Part shown: positions 25,703-33,147 of the stretch, one piece after another | Numbering within the stretch: position 1 is the stretch's first letter | Layout: each line of letters begins with the position of its first letter | Assembly: GCA_020847435.1 (NCBI GenBank) | Contig: JADLBX010000056.1 | Span: 1-64,000 of the forward strand | DNA length: 64,000 nucleotides | DNA from: Anaerolineales bacterium | Lineage (GTDB): Bacteria > Chloroflexota > Anaerolineae > Anaerolineales > Villigracilaceae | Direction of reading: 5' to 3' | Notes under the pieces: generated by a model | What the model saw: only the letters and a program-made list of their open reading frames with translations | Databases searched by the model: none | What the model was told of the DNA's origin: nothing | Translations under genes and position numbers: made by a program

Positions 25703-26023
25703 TTACTTTACAATTCCTCTGTCATCCAAAAACTCAACGGGATCTTTATCCTTGCCGTGTTCCCACATCAGGGAAAAGAACCAAATCCTGCTTTCGCCGA
25801 TCCAGAAGTCGGCGGGAGTGAAGGTCATGTTTGAGTCGATGGGTTTCTGGTCGCTTTCGGGCGTGTATTCCGCTTGCCAGCCGAAGATTTCTCCCTGCCA
25901 GTGTTTGTCCAACTTGTGAAGTTGATTCGCAAATGCTTTCACTTCTTTCAAGTCAGGTACCGAAAGTGGAAGGACTGGTTCGTAATCTGCGTGAGCAGGG
26001 ATTTTCGCTTTAACCGTCAACAT
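25703..26023 (-). CDS. Hypothetical protein paired with a DUF4160-like gene
   Basis: A 106-residue protein I do not recognise. It has no membrane segment or signal; aromatic-rich strands (IFGWQAEYTP, ADFWIGESRIWFFSLMWEHG) and a charged helix (DLKEVKAFANQLHKLDKHW) suggest a compact alpha/beta domain. Its start lies 14 bases inside the preceding DUF4160-like gene, so it is probably the second member of a two-gene unit. Confidence 0.6.
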   Translation of the reverse strand: MLTVKAKIPAHADYEPVLPLSVPDLKEVKAFANQLHKLDKHWQGEIFGWQAEYTPESDQKPIDSNMTFTPADFWIGESRIWFFSLMWEHGKDKDPVEFLDDRGIVK

Positions 26024-26207
26024 GTTTGCTTTTCTCCTCTTTCCAGGCGTTCAAGAGAAACTCCAAGTTATCTTCGATGATTCGCTCGATGTCACGCAAG
26101 TCGCTTTTTCGAAACCTGCCTTCACGCGCAACTCTTACAGGGTCAAGCCAGAACTTGGCTTCGTTTCCCTCTCTGATGATGTGGACATGAGGAGGTTCAT
26201 TTGCCAC
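26010..26207 (-). CDS. DUF4160-like protein, possibly damaged at the start
   Basis: A 65-residue frame from GTG at 26207 with the family core EPPHVHIIREGNEAKFWLDP. The codons just before the GTG read SLTGFKFFFYQAD in the same frame, which is the normal N-terminal strand of this family, but a TGA lies 14 codons upstream of the GTG and there is no usual start codon in between. An ATG at about 26245 is in another frame. Either an unusual start is used or a frameshift has broken the gene. Confidence 0.6.
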   Translation of the reverse strand: MANEPPHVHIIREGNEAKFWLDPVRVAREGRFRKSDLRDIERIIEDNLEFLLNAWKEEKSKHVDG

Positions 26208-26356
26208 GTCCGCTTGATAGAAGAAAAATTTGAAGCCAGTAAGCGACGAAACTCAACGGCGCGCATGGGATTATTTTATAACAAAAAGGAGGCATTCTGA
26301 ATAAATGAAATTGAGGAGGATGCGTGTCGGCTTTGCCCGCCAATCTCCCATCTTTT

Positions 26357-26869
26357 CTACCTTTTTGACATGAGCCGCCGTTTCGCAAAATACAACAACA
26401 GGACTGAATACACTTGATGGAATCCCAGCAACAAAATGGAGATGGACCCCAACCCCTCGCTTCCTTTCTTCGGGACAACTGCCGACCCAAAGTAGAGTTT
26501 TGTCGCCCCTTCGGCATGTTCGACCATCAACCACGAGCGCGTGCGACCGAGAAAATCGCAAAGGAGGATTTCGTTCTCGCTTCGAGATTCGACCGTCCAC
26601 GCAGCGAATTTGTCCGTGAGACCATGCGCCAAATTTTTTGCATCCACATCGGTTGAAGGCTTGAATACCGTAAACTTCAAGATCGCCCTCTCCATTTTAA
26701 AGAGGGACGTGGTGTAAAAGGCAAAGATATATTCGGAGAAAGTGACGCGGTGAGGAATCTCGGTCACGTAGCAATCGGTGTACGCGCCAGCGACGGAAGT
26801 ATATTTGCCCAACATACTATTCGCTGCGACGGGTGTTTTCCGAATTGAGATCATGCTTGCTCCGTTCAT
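26357..26869 (-). CDS. Conserved hypothetical protein divergent from an NmrA-like gene
   Basis: A 170-residue protein I cannot name. It begins with a polar strand-rich part (VAGAYTDCYVTEIPHRVTFSEYIFAFYTT), has a central LFKMERAILKF helix, then GRTRSWLMVEH and KLYFGSAVVP, and ends in a hydrophobic segment ISILLLGFHQVYSVLLLYFA that may touch the membrane. Its start is 6 bases from the divergent NmrA-like gene; an internal start at 26854 would leave a little more room for regulation. Confidence 0.6.
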   Translation of the reverse strand: MNGASMISIRKTPVAANSMLGKYTSVAGAYTDCYVTEIPHRVTFSEYIFAFYTTSLFKMERAILKFTVFKPSTDVDAKNLAHGLTDKFAAWTVESRSENEILLCDFLGRTRSWLMVEHAEGATKLYFGSAVVPKKGSEGLGSISILLLGFHQVYSVLLLYFAKRRLMSKR

Positions 26870-26875
26870 GGGATA

Positions 26876-27745
26876 ATGTCCTTGATGATACTCGTAACAG
26901 GTGCGGGCGGTAAAACGGGCAAAGCGCTCGTCAAGTCACTCTCAGAGGTTGAGGATGTTTGCGCGTTCGTCCATCATGAGGGACAAGTTTCGGAGGCGAA
27001 ATCCCTCGGCGCGACAAAAGTCATCGTCGGCGACTTGCTCGATGAATCGACGATTCGATCCGCTGTGCAAGGTGTGCGGGCGGTCTATCACATTTGCCCG
27101 AATATGAGTCCCGATGAAGAGACGATTGGCAGATTGGTAATAGCTGAAGCAAAGAAGGCAGGCGTTGAACATTTCGTCTATCATTCGGTTCTGCATCCGC
27201 AAATTGAAGCGATGAATCATCACTGGCAGAAAATGCGCGTGGAAGAAATGCTCTTCGAGTCGGGGATTCCCTTCACTATCCTGCAGCCCGCGCCGTACAT
27301 GCAAAATCTGCTGGCAGGCTGGAAGAGTGTCGTTGAGGAAGGTGTGTTGCGCGTACCGTATTCGGTCGAAGCGAAATTTAGTTTTGTCGATCTGGGAGAC
27401 ATGGCTGAAGTTGCAAAAATTGTGTTGACCGAATCGACTCATGTCAACGCGGTGTATGAGTTGGCTGGAACCTCCCCCGTGTCGCATGTTGAGGTGGCGA
27501 AACAGTTTGAAGGGATATTGAATCGTCCTGTCCGCGCGGAGAAAAAGGAGATTGGAGACTGGAAACTACAAGCGCGAGACTTGAGCGAGTACGCGCGTGA
27601 AAATCTGGTGAGGATGTTCGAGTATTACGACAAATGGGGCTTGGTCGGGAATCCCAATGTGCTGAGGTGGGTTTTGAAGCGTGAACCATGTTCGTTAGAA
27701 GAGTTTGTCGCGAGGGCGGCGAAGGAAAACAATGCAAAGCATTAA
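26876..27745 (+). CDS. NmrA-like NAD(P)-binding protein
   Basis: Atypical short-chain dehydrogenase, 289 residues, with the glycine loop MILVTGAGGKTGKAL near the N-terminus and an NmrA-type body (YHICPNMSPDEE, HFVYHSVLHPQ, TILQPAPYMQNLL). Such proteins sense or use NAD(P)H; some reduce quinones. Met4 (26885) is an alternative start. The short stretch KKEIGDWKLQARD is encoded by a dispersed repeat unit. It ends 14 bases inside allH, so the two are co-translated, although a functional link is not obvious. Confidence 0.85.
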   Translation: MSLMILVTGAGGKTGKALVKSLSEVEDVCAFVHHEGQVSEAKSLGATKVIVGDLLDESTIRSAVQGVRAVYHICPNMSPDEETIGRLVIAEAKKAGVEHFVYHSVLHPQIEAMNHHWQKMRVEEMLFESGIPFTILQPAPYMQNLLAGWKSVVEEGVLRVPYSVEAKFSFVDLGDMAEVAKIVLTESTHVNAVYELAGTSPVSHVEVAKQFEGILNRPVRAEKKEIGDWKLQARDLSEYARENLVRMFEYYDKWGLVGNPNVLRWVLKREPCSLEEFVARAAKENNAKH

Positions 27746-28538
27746 TGCTCTTTCTTACACCGAGAACGTGACGCATTGGTTGGCAAATTCTAATCAGCCA
27801 AAAATATTGCATGTGTTCGATGAGGTGTGTAATTTAATCAATGAGAATAAAGAGATTCTGTCTATCGTCCATGCAGGGATTGGCAACGGTCCCTTCAATC
27901 TAGTCGTTGAAGATGTGGTTATGTTTGCACGGAGCCTTGATGCGAAAGCAAACGTTTCCATTCAAGAAACGGGAATATCGCTCGGAGATATAGAAATTTC
28001 TTTTTCCCATTCCCAGTTGTGGAATCCCATACCGAATTGGAATGAGTTGAGAGACAAGAAAGACGAAATCGCAAATCGCTTATCGTTGTTGCCAATCGAG
28101 ATTGAAGATGAGTCCATTCTCCGATTCTCTGATCCTCTAATCGGCGCTCTTACCACAGGGGATGCACAAACCGCAAAAGCCGCTGCGTCGAAACTCGCAG
28201 GGCTGGGAATCGGTCTCACCCCCGCTGGCGATGACTTCCTCATGGGCGCCATGCACGCGGCTTGGATCATTCATCCGCAAGACACGGCGAAAAAAATTAC
28301 CGAAGAAATTGCGAACGTCGCCGCGCCCTTGACCACGTCGCTTTCGGGAGCATGGCTAAAGTCGGCGGCGAGGGGCGAAGCGGGGGAACTTTGGCATGAT
28401 CTCTTTGACGCGTTGCTTGAAGATAGCAATATCTATGTACCGATGAGCAGGATACTTTCCGTTGGCGAGACCTCAGGGTCAGATGCGTTGGCGGGATTCA
28501 TCGGCGTGTTTTCGGCGCGTTCACGGTTGCCACTGTAA
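27732..28538 (+). CDS. allH: AllH/YlbF family protein (DUF2877)
   Basis: A 268-residue DUF2877 protein, the AllH-type subunit of the oxamate carbamoyltransferase family, with the hallmark LGIGLTPAGDDFLMGAM (about 158-174) and a Gly-rich end VGETSGSDALAGFIGV. Start chosen at 27732 behind GAAGGAAAA. In enterobacteria the gene lies next to fdrA and allG; here it is 12 kb from them, beyond a DNA-modification island. It overlaps the NmrA-like gene by 14 bases at its start and the converging propeller gene by 18 bases at its end. Confidence 0.85.
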   Translation: MQSINALSYTENVTHWLANSNQPKILHVFDEVCNLINENKEILSIVHAGIGNGPFNLVVEDVVMFARSLDAKANVSIQETGISLGDIEISFSHSQLWNPIPNWNELRDKKDEIANRLSLLPIEIEDESILRFSDPLIGALTTGDAQTAKAAASKLAGLGIGLTPAGDDFLMGAMHAAWIIHPQDTAKKITEEIANVAAPLTTSLSGAWLKSAARGEAGELWHDLFDALLEDSNIYVPMSRILSVGETSGSDALAGFIGVFSARSRLPL

Positions 28539-29798
28539 TTGATCCAATCGAAAGTCCGCAATCGATCGTCCATCAGGCAAGTCTGCTAACAGTACAGGTG
28601 TTGAGGTTGTGTCGGTCAAATCGAGCAGGAACACTTGCTCGTTACTGATATAGGCGAGACAGTTTCCATCGGAAGAAATGGCTGGGGCGTGCGCCGCGTC
28701 GGCCAATCGGATAAGACCCGAACCGTCTGCGTGAGCAAGATAGATGACGCGGTCTGAGGCGCTCCTGCCAAATTCAAAGACGAGTTTTGTCCCATCTTGC
28801 GACCAAGTTAGGTGCGCGACATCGGGAATGGAGGAACCCGAGCCAGTGGGAATAGGCAACGTGCCGAGGACCGATTCCTTGTCGCCCAGCGTGACCAAAC
28901 GCGCTTCGCCCAAATCTCGATCCATTTCAAAATAGGCAAGGAGCGCGCCAACTGGCGACCATGCAAAAGCGGAATCATCTTCCACAAGCGGGCTGATGAG
29001 CCGCGCTTCTGAACCGTCGAGCCGCGCCTCGAACAAACCATCAGACTCTGCGTCTGCACCGTAAAAGACGACGCTTTGGTTATCTGGCGAAAACTGCGGC
29101 GTGGAAAATAACTGCACGTCGAGATTCGTTTCTTGCAGGGCGCTCCCATCGGCGTTCATGACATAGATCAATGAATTATTTTGAGACGACCAGATGAGAA
29201 CCTGACTGCTATCTCGCGACCAGGCAACATCTTTGAGATAACCAAGTTCCGAGTTGGAAACAAGCGGTTGCAGTGAATTGTCACGAGCGTCAACGCGATA
29301 AATGTTGCCATTTCCCGCTGTATTGCCGATTATCACAAGCTGACCGTTCGACTGCCACGCAGAGGAGCGTAACTCGCCAATGGCGCGCTCTTCGTCCAGT
29401 TCGATGAAGCCCGTTTTGTCCTCGTTTGTCACGAAGACCGAGAATCCGTGCGTGAGGGTCAGCGACCCTTTGCAAATCTTTCCCGCTTGCACATTTTCTC
29501 CGAACGATATTTCCGATGCGGGAGTTTCACCCGACGCAGGCTGAATGGTTGGCGCGAGCGTCCGTATTGCCCAGTTCAACAAGAAGAGCGCGCCAACCGC
29601 AGTGACTACCCAGCCAAGCGAGCCTGCAAACGTTGCCCAGCCTGCAGGCTGGTGTTTCGATTTATATTTTTCCATCAGTCGATTCTCCAATTCCAATTCA
29701 AAAGCCGCAGAAATATTTATTTTTTCCGCCGCATCGTGCAACTTCAACGCGGCAGGTTGTTCGTCTGCGGGCAATTGGTCAATGATATTTTTATTCAT
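28521..29798 (-). CDS. Membrane-anchored TolB-like propeller protein, probable anti-sigma factor
   Basis: A 425-residue protein: cytoplasmic N-terminus of about 55 residues rich in Leu/Glu helix, one membrane helix (GSLGWVVTAVGALFLLNWAI, about 63-82), a short linker and an outer domain with repeated WSRDSSQ/WSPVG/WSQDGTK/ISSDGN motifs of a six-bladed TolB/WD40-like propeller. The gene starts 8 bases inside the ECF sigma gene, the usual sign of a sigma/anti-sigma pair. The propeller would be the sensor domain; its ligand is unknown. Confidence 0.75.
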   Translation of the reverse strand: MNKNIIDQLPADEQPAALKLHDAAEKINISAAFELELENRLMEKYKSKHQPAGWATFAGSLGWVVTAVGALFLLNWAIRTLAPTIQPASGETPASEISFGENVQAGKICKGSLTLTHGFSVFVTNEDKTGFIELDEERAIGELRSSAWQSNGQLVIIGNTAGNGNIYRVDARDNSLQPLVSNSELGYLKDVAWSRDSSQVLIWSSQNNSLIYVMNADGSALQETNLDVQLFSTPQFSPDNQSVVFYGADAESDGLFEARLDGSEARLISPLVEDDSAFAWSPVGALLAYFEMDRDLGEARLVTLGDKESVLGTLPIPTGSGSSIPDVAHLTWSQDGTKLVFEFGRSASDRVIYLAHADGSGLIRLADAAHAPAISSDGNCLAYISNEQVFLLDLTDTTSTPVLLADLPDGRSIADFRLDQLQWQP

Positions 29799-30357
29799 GG
29801 TCCGCCTCCAAGGCGAGTGAGGTTCGGGTTCGCAGGTCTTGCAAGCCGCGTGAGACCAGCATTTTGACGGCGGCTTCGCTTTTGCCCATCACGGATCCCG
29901 CTTCGGTGAAACTGAGTTCGCTGAAGAAGCACAGGATCAACGCTTCGGCGCGCTCGCCGCTGAGATGTTTGAGCGCCTCGTGGATTTGATTCAGTTGCAG
30001 GCGTTGATACGCCTCCCGATCGGTAGGCAAGCCTGGGGTCGGGATGTGAACCGCCGCTTCCAACGGGACCTCAGGCTGGATGCCCCTAAAAAATCTGGCG
30101 CGCAGCCTCGACGCGATCCCCATCAACCACGCGATGTAGGGAGCCGCGCCTCGATAGGACTTGATCCCCTCCATCGCCGCCATGAAGGTCTGCGAGGTGA
30201 GGTCTTCCGCGTCGTGGACGTTTCCCGTGTGCGCCATGTGATAGCGATACACGCTCTGCACGTGGCGGCGATACAACTCGGCGAAGGCTTCAGGCTCGGC
30301 ACGGGCAAGGCGCGCGAGGCTGGCATCGTCCATGGACGGGTAGTGGTGTGGGTTCAT
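29791..30357 (-). CDS. ECF-type RNA polymerase sigma factor
   Basis: A 188-residue ECF sigma factor. Region 2 is AELYRRHVQSVYRYHMAHTG with NVHDAEDLTSQTFMAAMEGI (-10 recognition), region 4 is ALKHLSGERAEALILCFFSE and FTEAGSVMGKSEAAVKMLVSRG (-35 recognition). Start at 30357, or 30333 (MDDASLARLA). The open frame upstream runs into a perfect hairpin and is not coding. Paired with the overlapping propeller anti-sigma gene. Target promoters are not identified. Confidence 0.88.
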   Translation of the reverse strand: MNPHHYPSMDDASLARLARAEPEAFAELYRRHVQSVYRYHMAHTGNVHDAEDLTSQTFMAAMEGIKSYRGAAPYIAWLMGIASRLRARFFRGIQPEVPLEAAVHIPTPGLPTDREAYQRLQLNQIHEALKHLSGERAEALILCFFSELSFTEAGSVMGKSEAAVKMLVSRGLQDLRTRTSLALEADHE

Positions 30358-30444
30358 GAAGTTGTGAGACGTCTCCTGCTGTGTTGTGCGCACAGTAGTA
30401 AGTGCCAGAAGACCCTTGAATCGTAACAGGGAATTTGAAAGAAA

Positions 30445-30475
30445 AGACCTCGGAGTTCTGCCAGAACTCCGAGGT
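30445..30475. repeat. Perfect 15-bp hairpin between the sigma gene and a DUF4160 gene
   Basis: GACCTCGGAGTTCTG, one base, then CAGAACTCCGAGGTC. Read on the minus strand it is followed by TTTTCTTTC and could act as a terminator in the sigma gene leader. A related hairpin follows the DUF2442 gene at 31114. Confidence 0.7.
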
Positions 30476-30511
30476 CGGGAATCCGATATAATGGTGGAAG
30501 GAGAAATTGAA

Positions 30512-30781
30512 TTGCCGATCATATCCATGTTCTTTGGCATTATTGTCCGCATGTATTATGCCGATAATCAGCAACATCATGTTCCACATATTCACGCGGA
30601 ATATGGAGGCGACAAGGCGGTGTTTGCCATCGAAGACGGGAGATTGCTGGCAGGCAAGTTTCCGAACAGCAAGACCCGCCTTGTGCAAGCGTGGATCGAA
30701 ATCCGACGAGAAGAATTAAACGCTGATTGGAAACTGGCTGTCAACAGCGAGGAAGTCTTCAAGATTGACCCGCTGAAATAG
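30512..30781 (+). CDS. DUF4160 family protein
   Basis: An 89-residue protein that begins at TTG 30512 (LPIISMFFGIIVRMYY, matching the family's MPxISxFxGI opening), with AAGGAG 8 bases upstream. An in-frame ATG at 30491 overlaps a TATAAT box and is less likely. The HVPHIHAEYGG core contains the conserved His pair. DUF4160 proteins occur with DUF2442 as small stable pairs with a suspected toxin-antitoxin role; the partner starts 9 bases downstream. Confidence 0.82.
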   Translation: MPIISMFFGIIVRMYYADNQQHHVPHIHAEYGGDKAVFAIEDGRLLAGKFPNSKTRLVQAWIEIRREELNADWKLAVNSEEVFKIDPLK

Positions 30782-30789
30782 GAGAACGA

Positions 30790-31110
30790 ATGAACCCCTA
30801 CGTAAAATCCCTTCGTGTGCATGATGATTATCGCCTCCTGTTGACCTTCGAAAACGGTGAAAAGAGAATCTTCGACCTCAAACCTTACTTGGATAAGGGT
30901 GTTTTCACACGGTTAAAGAATACAGCCTTGTTCAAAACTGCCCGTGTCGTTGCTGGCTCCGTCGAATGGATCGGAGAAATAGATTTGAGTTACGATACGC
31001 TATACCTTTCGAGCGTCCCTGTGAAAACAGGACGAAGTTCGAGGAAGAAACTTTTGGCTGTCCCTGCAAAACGGACAAGGCAAACAAGGGCAAGTATCGG
31101 CACGAAGTAA
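30790..31110 (+). CDS. DUF2442 family protein
   Basis: A 106-residue protein with the DUF2442 layout VKSLRVHDDYRLLLTFENGEKR, FDLKPYLDKGVF, and WIGEIDLSYDTLYLSSV. A basic Lys/Arg tail from about 82 may bind nucleic acid. It forms a unit with the upstream DUF4160 gene and is followed by its own terminator. Confidence 0.82.
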   Translation: MNPYVKSLRVHDDYRLLLTFENGEKRIFDLKPYLDKGVFTRLKNTALFKTARVVAGSVEWIGEIDLSYDTLYLSSVPVKTGRSSRKKLLAVPAKRTRQTRASIGTK

Positions 31111-31113
31111 ACC

Positions 31114-31151
31114 AGAACTCGGAGATTTGAGAAATCTCCGAGTTCTTTATT
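31114..31151 (+). terminator. Terminator after the DUF4160-DUF2442 pair
   Basis: A 15-bp stem AGAACTCGGAGATTT/AAATCTCCGAGTTCT around GAG, then TTATT. Four bases after the DUF2442 stop. Its arm resembles the hairpin at 30445. Confidence 0.75.
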
Positions 31152-31297
31152 GGGAATCGCAATCTCCTGCAAGGTTTCGGCGGAAAGCCCTGCCTCAGTT
31201 CTTGAAAATCTAAAACTATGAACTGGGATTATGGAGGAATTGTTTTGTGCATTGGAGTTGACAATTTTAGCTCGTTCGATATTAGCAAGAGTTATGT

Positions 31298-32839
31298 TCA
31301 ACTGTCTCGATAGTCATCATCATCAATGATTGAGCCATAAGGATAAACTGGTTTTCCTGGTTTACTTGAAAAGACACCAGAGAACAAAGGATGAATACAA
31401 AGATCATCGTCTGTGCTGGTTACAAGTTCATGAGGAACCGTGTATTCAAATAACCCTTTTATATAATGCTCGGTTTCGCCGATAACACGGCCGACAGCAC
31501 CAATTTCAATAAGCATTCTTTTAAAGTCGAAGAATTCATTACTCTCACTCGCGGATTTGCCATGGGTTCGGAATACACGCTCAAGATCACCAAAGCTAAA
31601 CCTATGTGGAAGTTCGGGGATACATCGTTTGCAAACAGCCTCGGCTTTTGGATGTATCGGTCGATAGGCTGTCAGAATTTCCGTTGTAAGTCTCTCTTCA
31701 ACAGCATGTACACCATGTATGATATCAGACTCGTGAAGTGGCAAGAAAGTATTCCCAGTTTTCTCTGCAATTGCGAAAATGGAATTTAGCAGAATAAGGA
31801 AGTGTCTCGGGAGAAGTTGGGTGTGTCGCAAAATATATGGTATCGGTTGTTCCCGAATGCCTGCTCTATTACGTATTCTGCTAGGGAAAATAGCTTGAAA
31901 TAATTTTAGTGACTCCGAATGATCTTGAGATTTCAAGTGTTTTACCGTTTGGTAATACTGAGGCTCGTAATTCTGAAGAAATATTAATAATCTTTGCGCA
32001 CCCAGCATGATTAGTTCTGGTGCAATCCACTGAAGCAGTAATGTGCGGCGGAAATCCTTATTTGGGTTTGATGAGATATGAAGGAAGCTGTGGTAGAGCT
32101 CGGATGGTAAACAGAATCTAATATCTATGAAATCATCAGGTCCATTCAAAGAGCCCACGAATTTGAGCAGACCTTGTAAGGCACGGGCAACAGAGTCGAT
32201 GTGAAGTGTGAATTCATCAAGAGAGTCAAGCAAGATCACAAATCTTTGATTTGATTTTTCAAGAAAATTGACAGCCTCTCTTTTGGCGTCTTCGAATGAA
32301 GCTTTATCGAACCGTTTTAGAATTTCTGAGATTACTCCAGCAGGCTTACCTTTTGCATGATCACTTAATGTGTCAGCTATCGTCCATAGTACTGTATCGA
32401 TAGTGTCTTGATCTCGAACCCCCATTTTGCTGAGATAACCTTCCAGAACGGCTTTTTGATCAAGATTTCGAATATGTTTGCGCAGTTCAGCGAAGACAGT
32501 AGTGAAAAGAGCTGTTTCCCAAAGCTCAGCTATTGACTCCGGGAAAACTGCGTCCGAAGACATAGATTGTATGGCTTCAATTATTTTTACAAATACAGGT
32601 GCGGTTTCTAATTCTATGAAATAGTGATAGTTTCTTTCGAAGTAAATACTTTGCAAATAAGATGTCTTTCCTGAACCTCGCCTACCAAGGATAAGTGACG
32701 GTCGTTGATGTAGACTCTTGTACATCCGATTGTGTTGCTCGAACAAACTTTCCATAATTCTTTTATCGTGGATTTCTCTTGAGTCGATAGGTCCGAATGG
32801 TTCATTTCGGTTGATGTACTTTTGGATGTCACTGGTCAT
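31298..32839 (-). CDS. P-loop ATPase (Sll1717-like), stand-alone
   Basis: A 513-residue AAA/STAND-like ATPase. Walker A is LILGRRGSGKTSYLQ (about 49-63), Walker B FVILLDSLDEF (about 202-212), and a helical C-terminal half with a cluster of basic residues. It resembles the Sll1717 family of P-loop ATPases of unknown role, some of which sit in defence regions. Codon and base use are more AT-rich than in flanking genes, suggesting transfer. There is no partner gene; the 187-base spacer to its left holds no convincing gene. Confidence 0.75.
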   Translation of the reverse strand: MTSDIQKYINRNEPFGPIDSREIHDKRIMESLFEQHNRMYKSLHQRPSLILGRRGSGKTSYLQSIYFERNYHYFIELETAPVFVKIIEAIQSMSSDAVFPESIAELWETALFTTVFAELRKHIRNLDQKAVLEGYLSKMGVRDQDTIDTVLWTIADTLSDHAKGKPAGVISEILKRFDKASFEDAKREAVNFLEKSNQRFVILLDSLDEFTLHIDSVARALQGLLKFVGSLNGPDDFIDIRFCLPSELYHSFLHISSNPNKDFRRTLLLQWIAPELIMLGAQRLLIFLQNYEPQYYQTVKHLKSQDHSESLKLFQAIFPSRIRNRAGIREQPIPYILRHTQLLPRHFLILLNSIFAIAEKTGNTFLPLHESDIIHGVHAVEERLTTEILTAYRPIHPKAEAVCKRCIPELPHRFSFGDLERVFRTHGKSASESNEFFDFKRMLIEIGAVGRVIGETEHYIKGLFEYTVPHELVTSTDDDLCIHPLFSGVFSSKPGKPVYPYGSIIDDDDYRDS

Positions 32840-33147
32840 CTTCTTTCTACCTCCTTTACAATAAGCTAATTTTCATACTTAGCGATATTGTTTTGAATAG
32901 ATCAAAATTCTTGATATAAAGGATTTCTGATTAGTACGATTCATAATCGGCTTTAGGTTTCTTTCATACCCATCAGGCAACCAGCCTTGCGTTGAGCGCG
33001 TCGAAACGAACACAACACCAGCTCCCTCGCCGCCTTGACCTGAATCAAACCTGACAGGTCTCACCATGTCGCTTCCCCGTCACAACTTCCGCGTGGATAA
33101 CGGCGCAGGTTAAGCAAAGCCTCGCGGAGACCTGTCAGGTTTTTACA
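32840..33147. repeat. Spacer with a duplicated gcvPB tail and a 16-bp inverted repeat
   Basis: At 32973-33041 the sequence repeats the end of gcvPB (33170-33213): CAGGCAACCA and CTCCCTCGCCGCCTTGACCT occur in both. Just after the duplicate, AAACCTGACAGGTCTC (33047-33062) and its exact complement (33127-33142) enclose 64 bases. The leftmost part, up to about 32970, is AT-rich and may hold the promoter of the ATPase gene. Confidence 0.7.

Noticed and set aside
30990-31301. A 103-codon minus-strand frame whose TTG start overlaps the ATPase stop
   Set aside because: The first 50 codons look somewhat protein-like, but the rest reads antisense through the terminator and the DUF2442 gene. At most a remnant.
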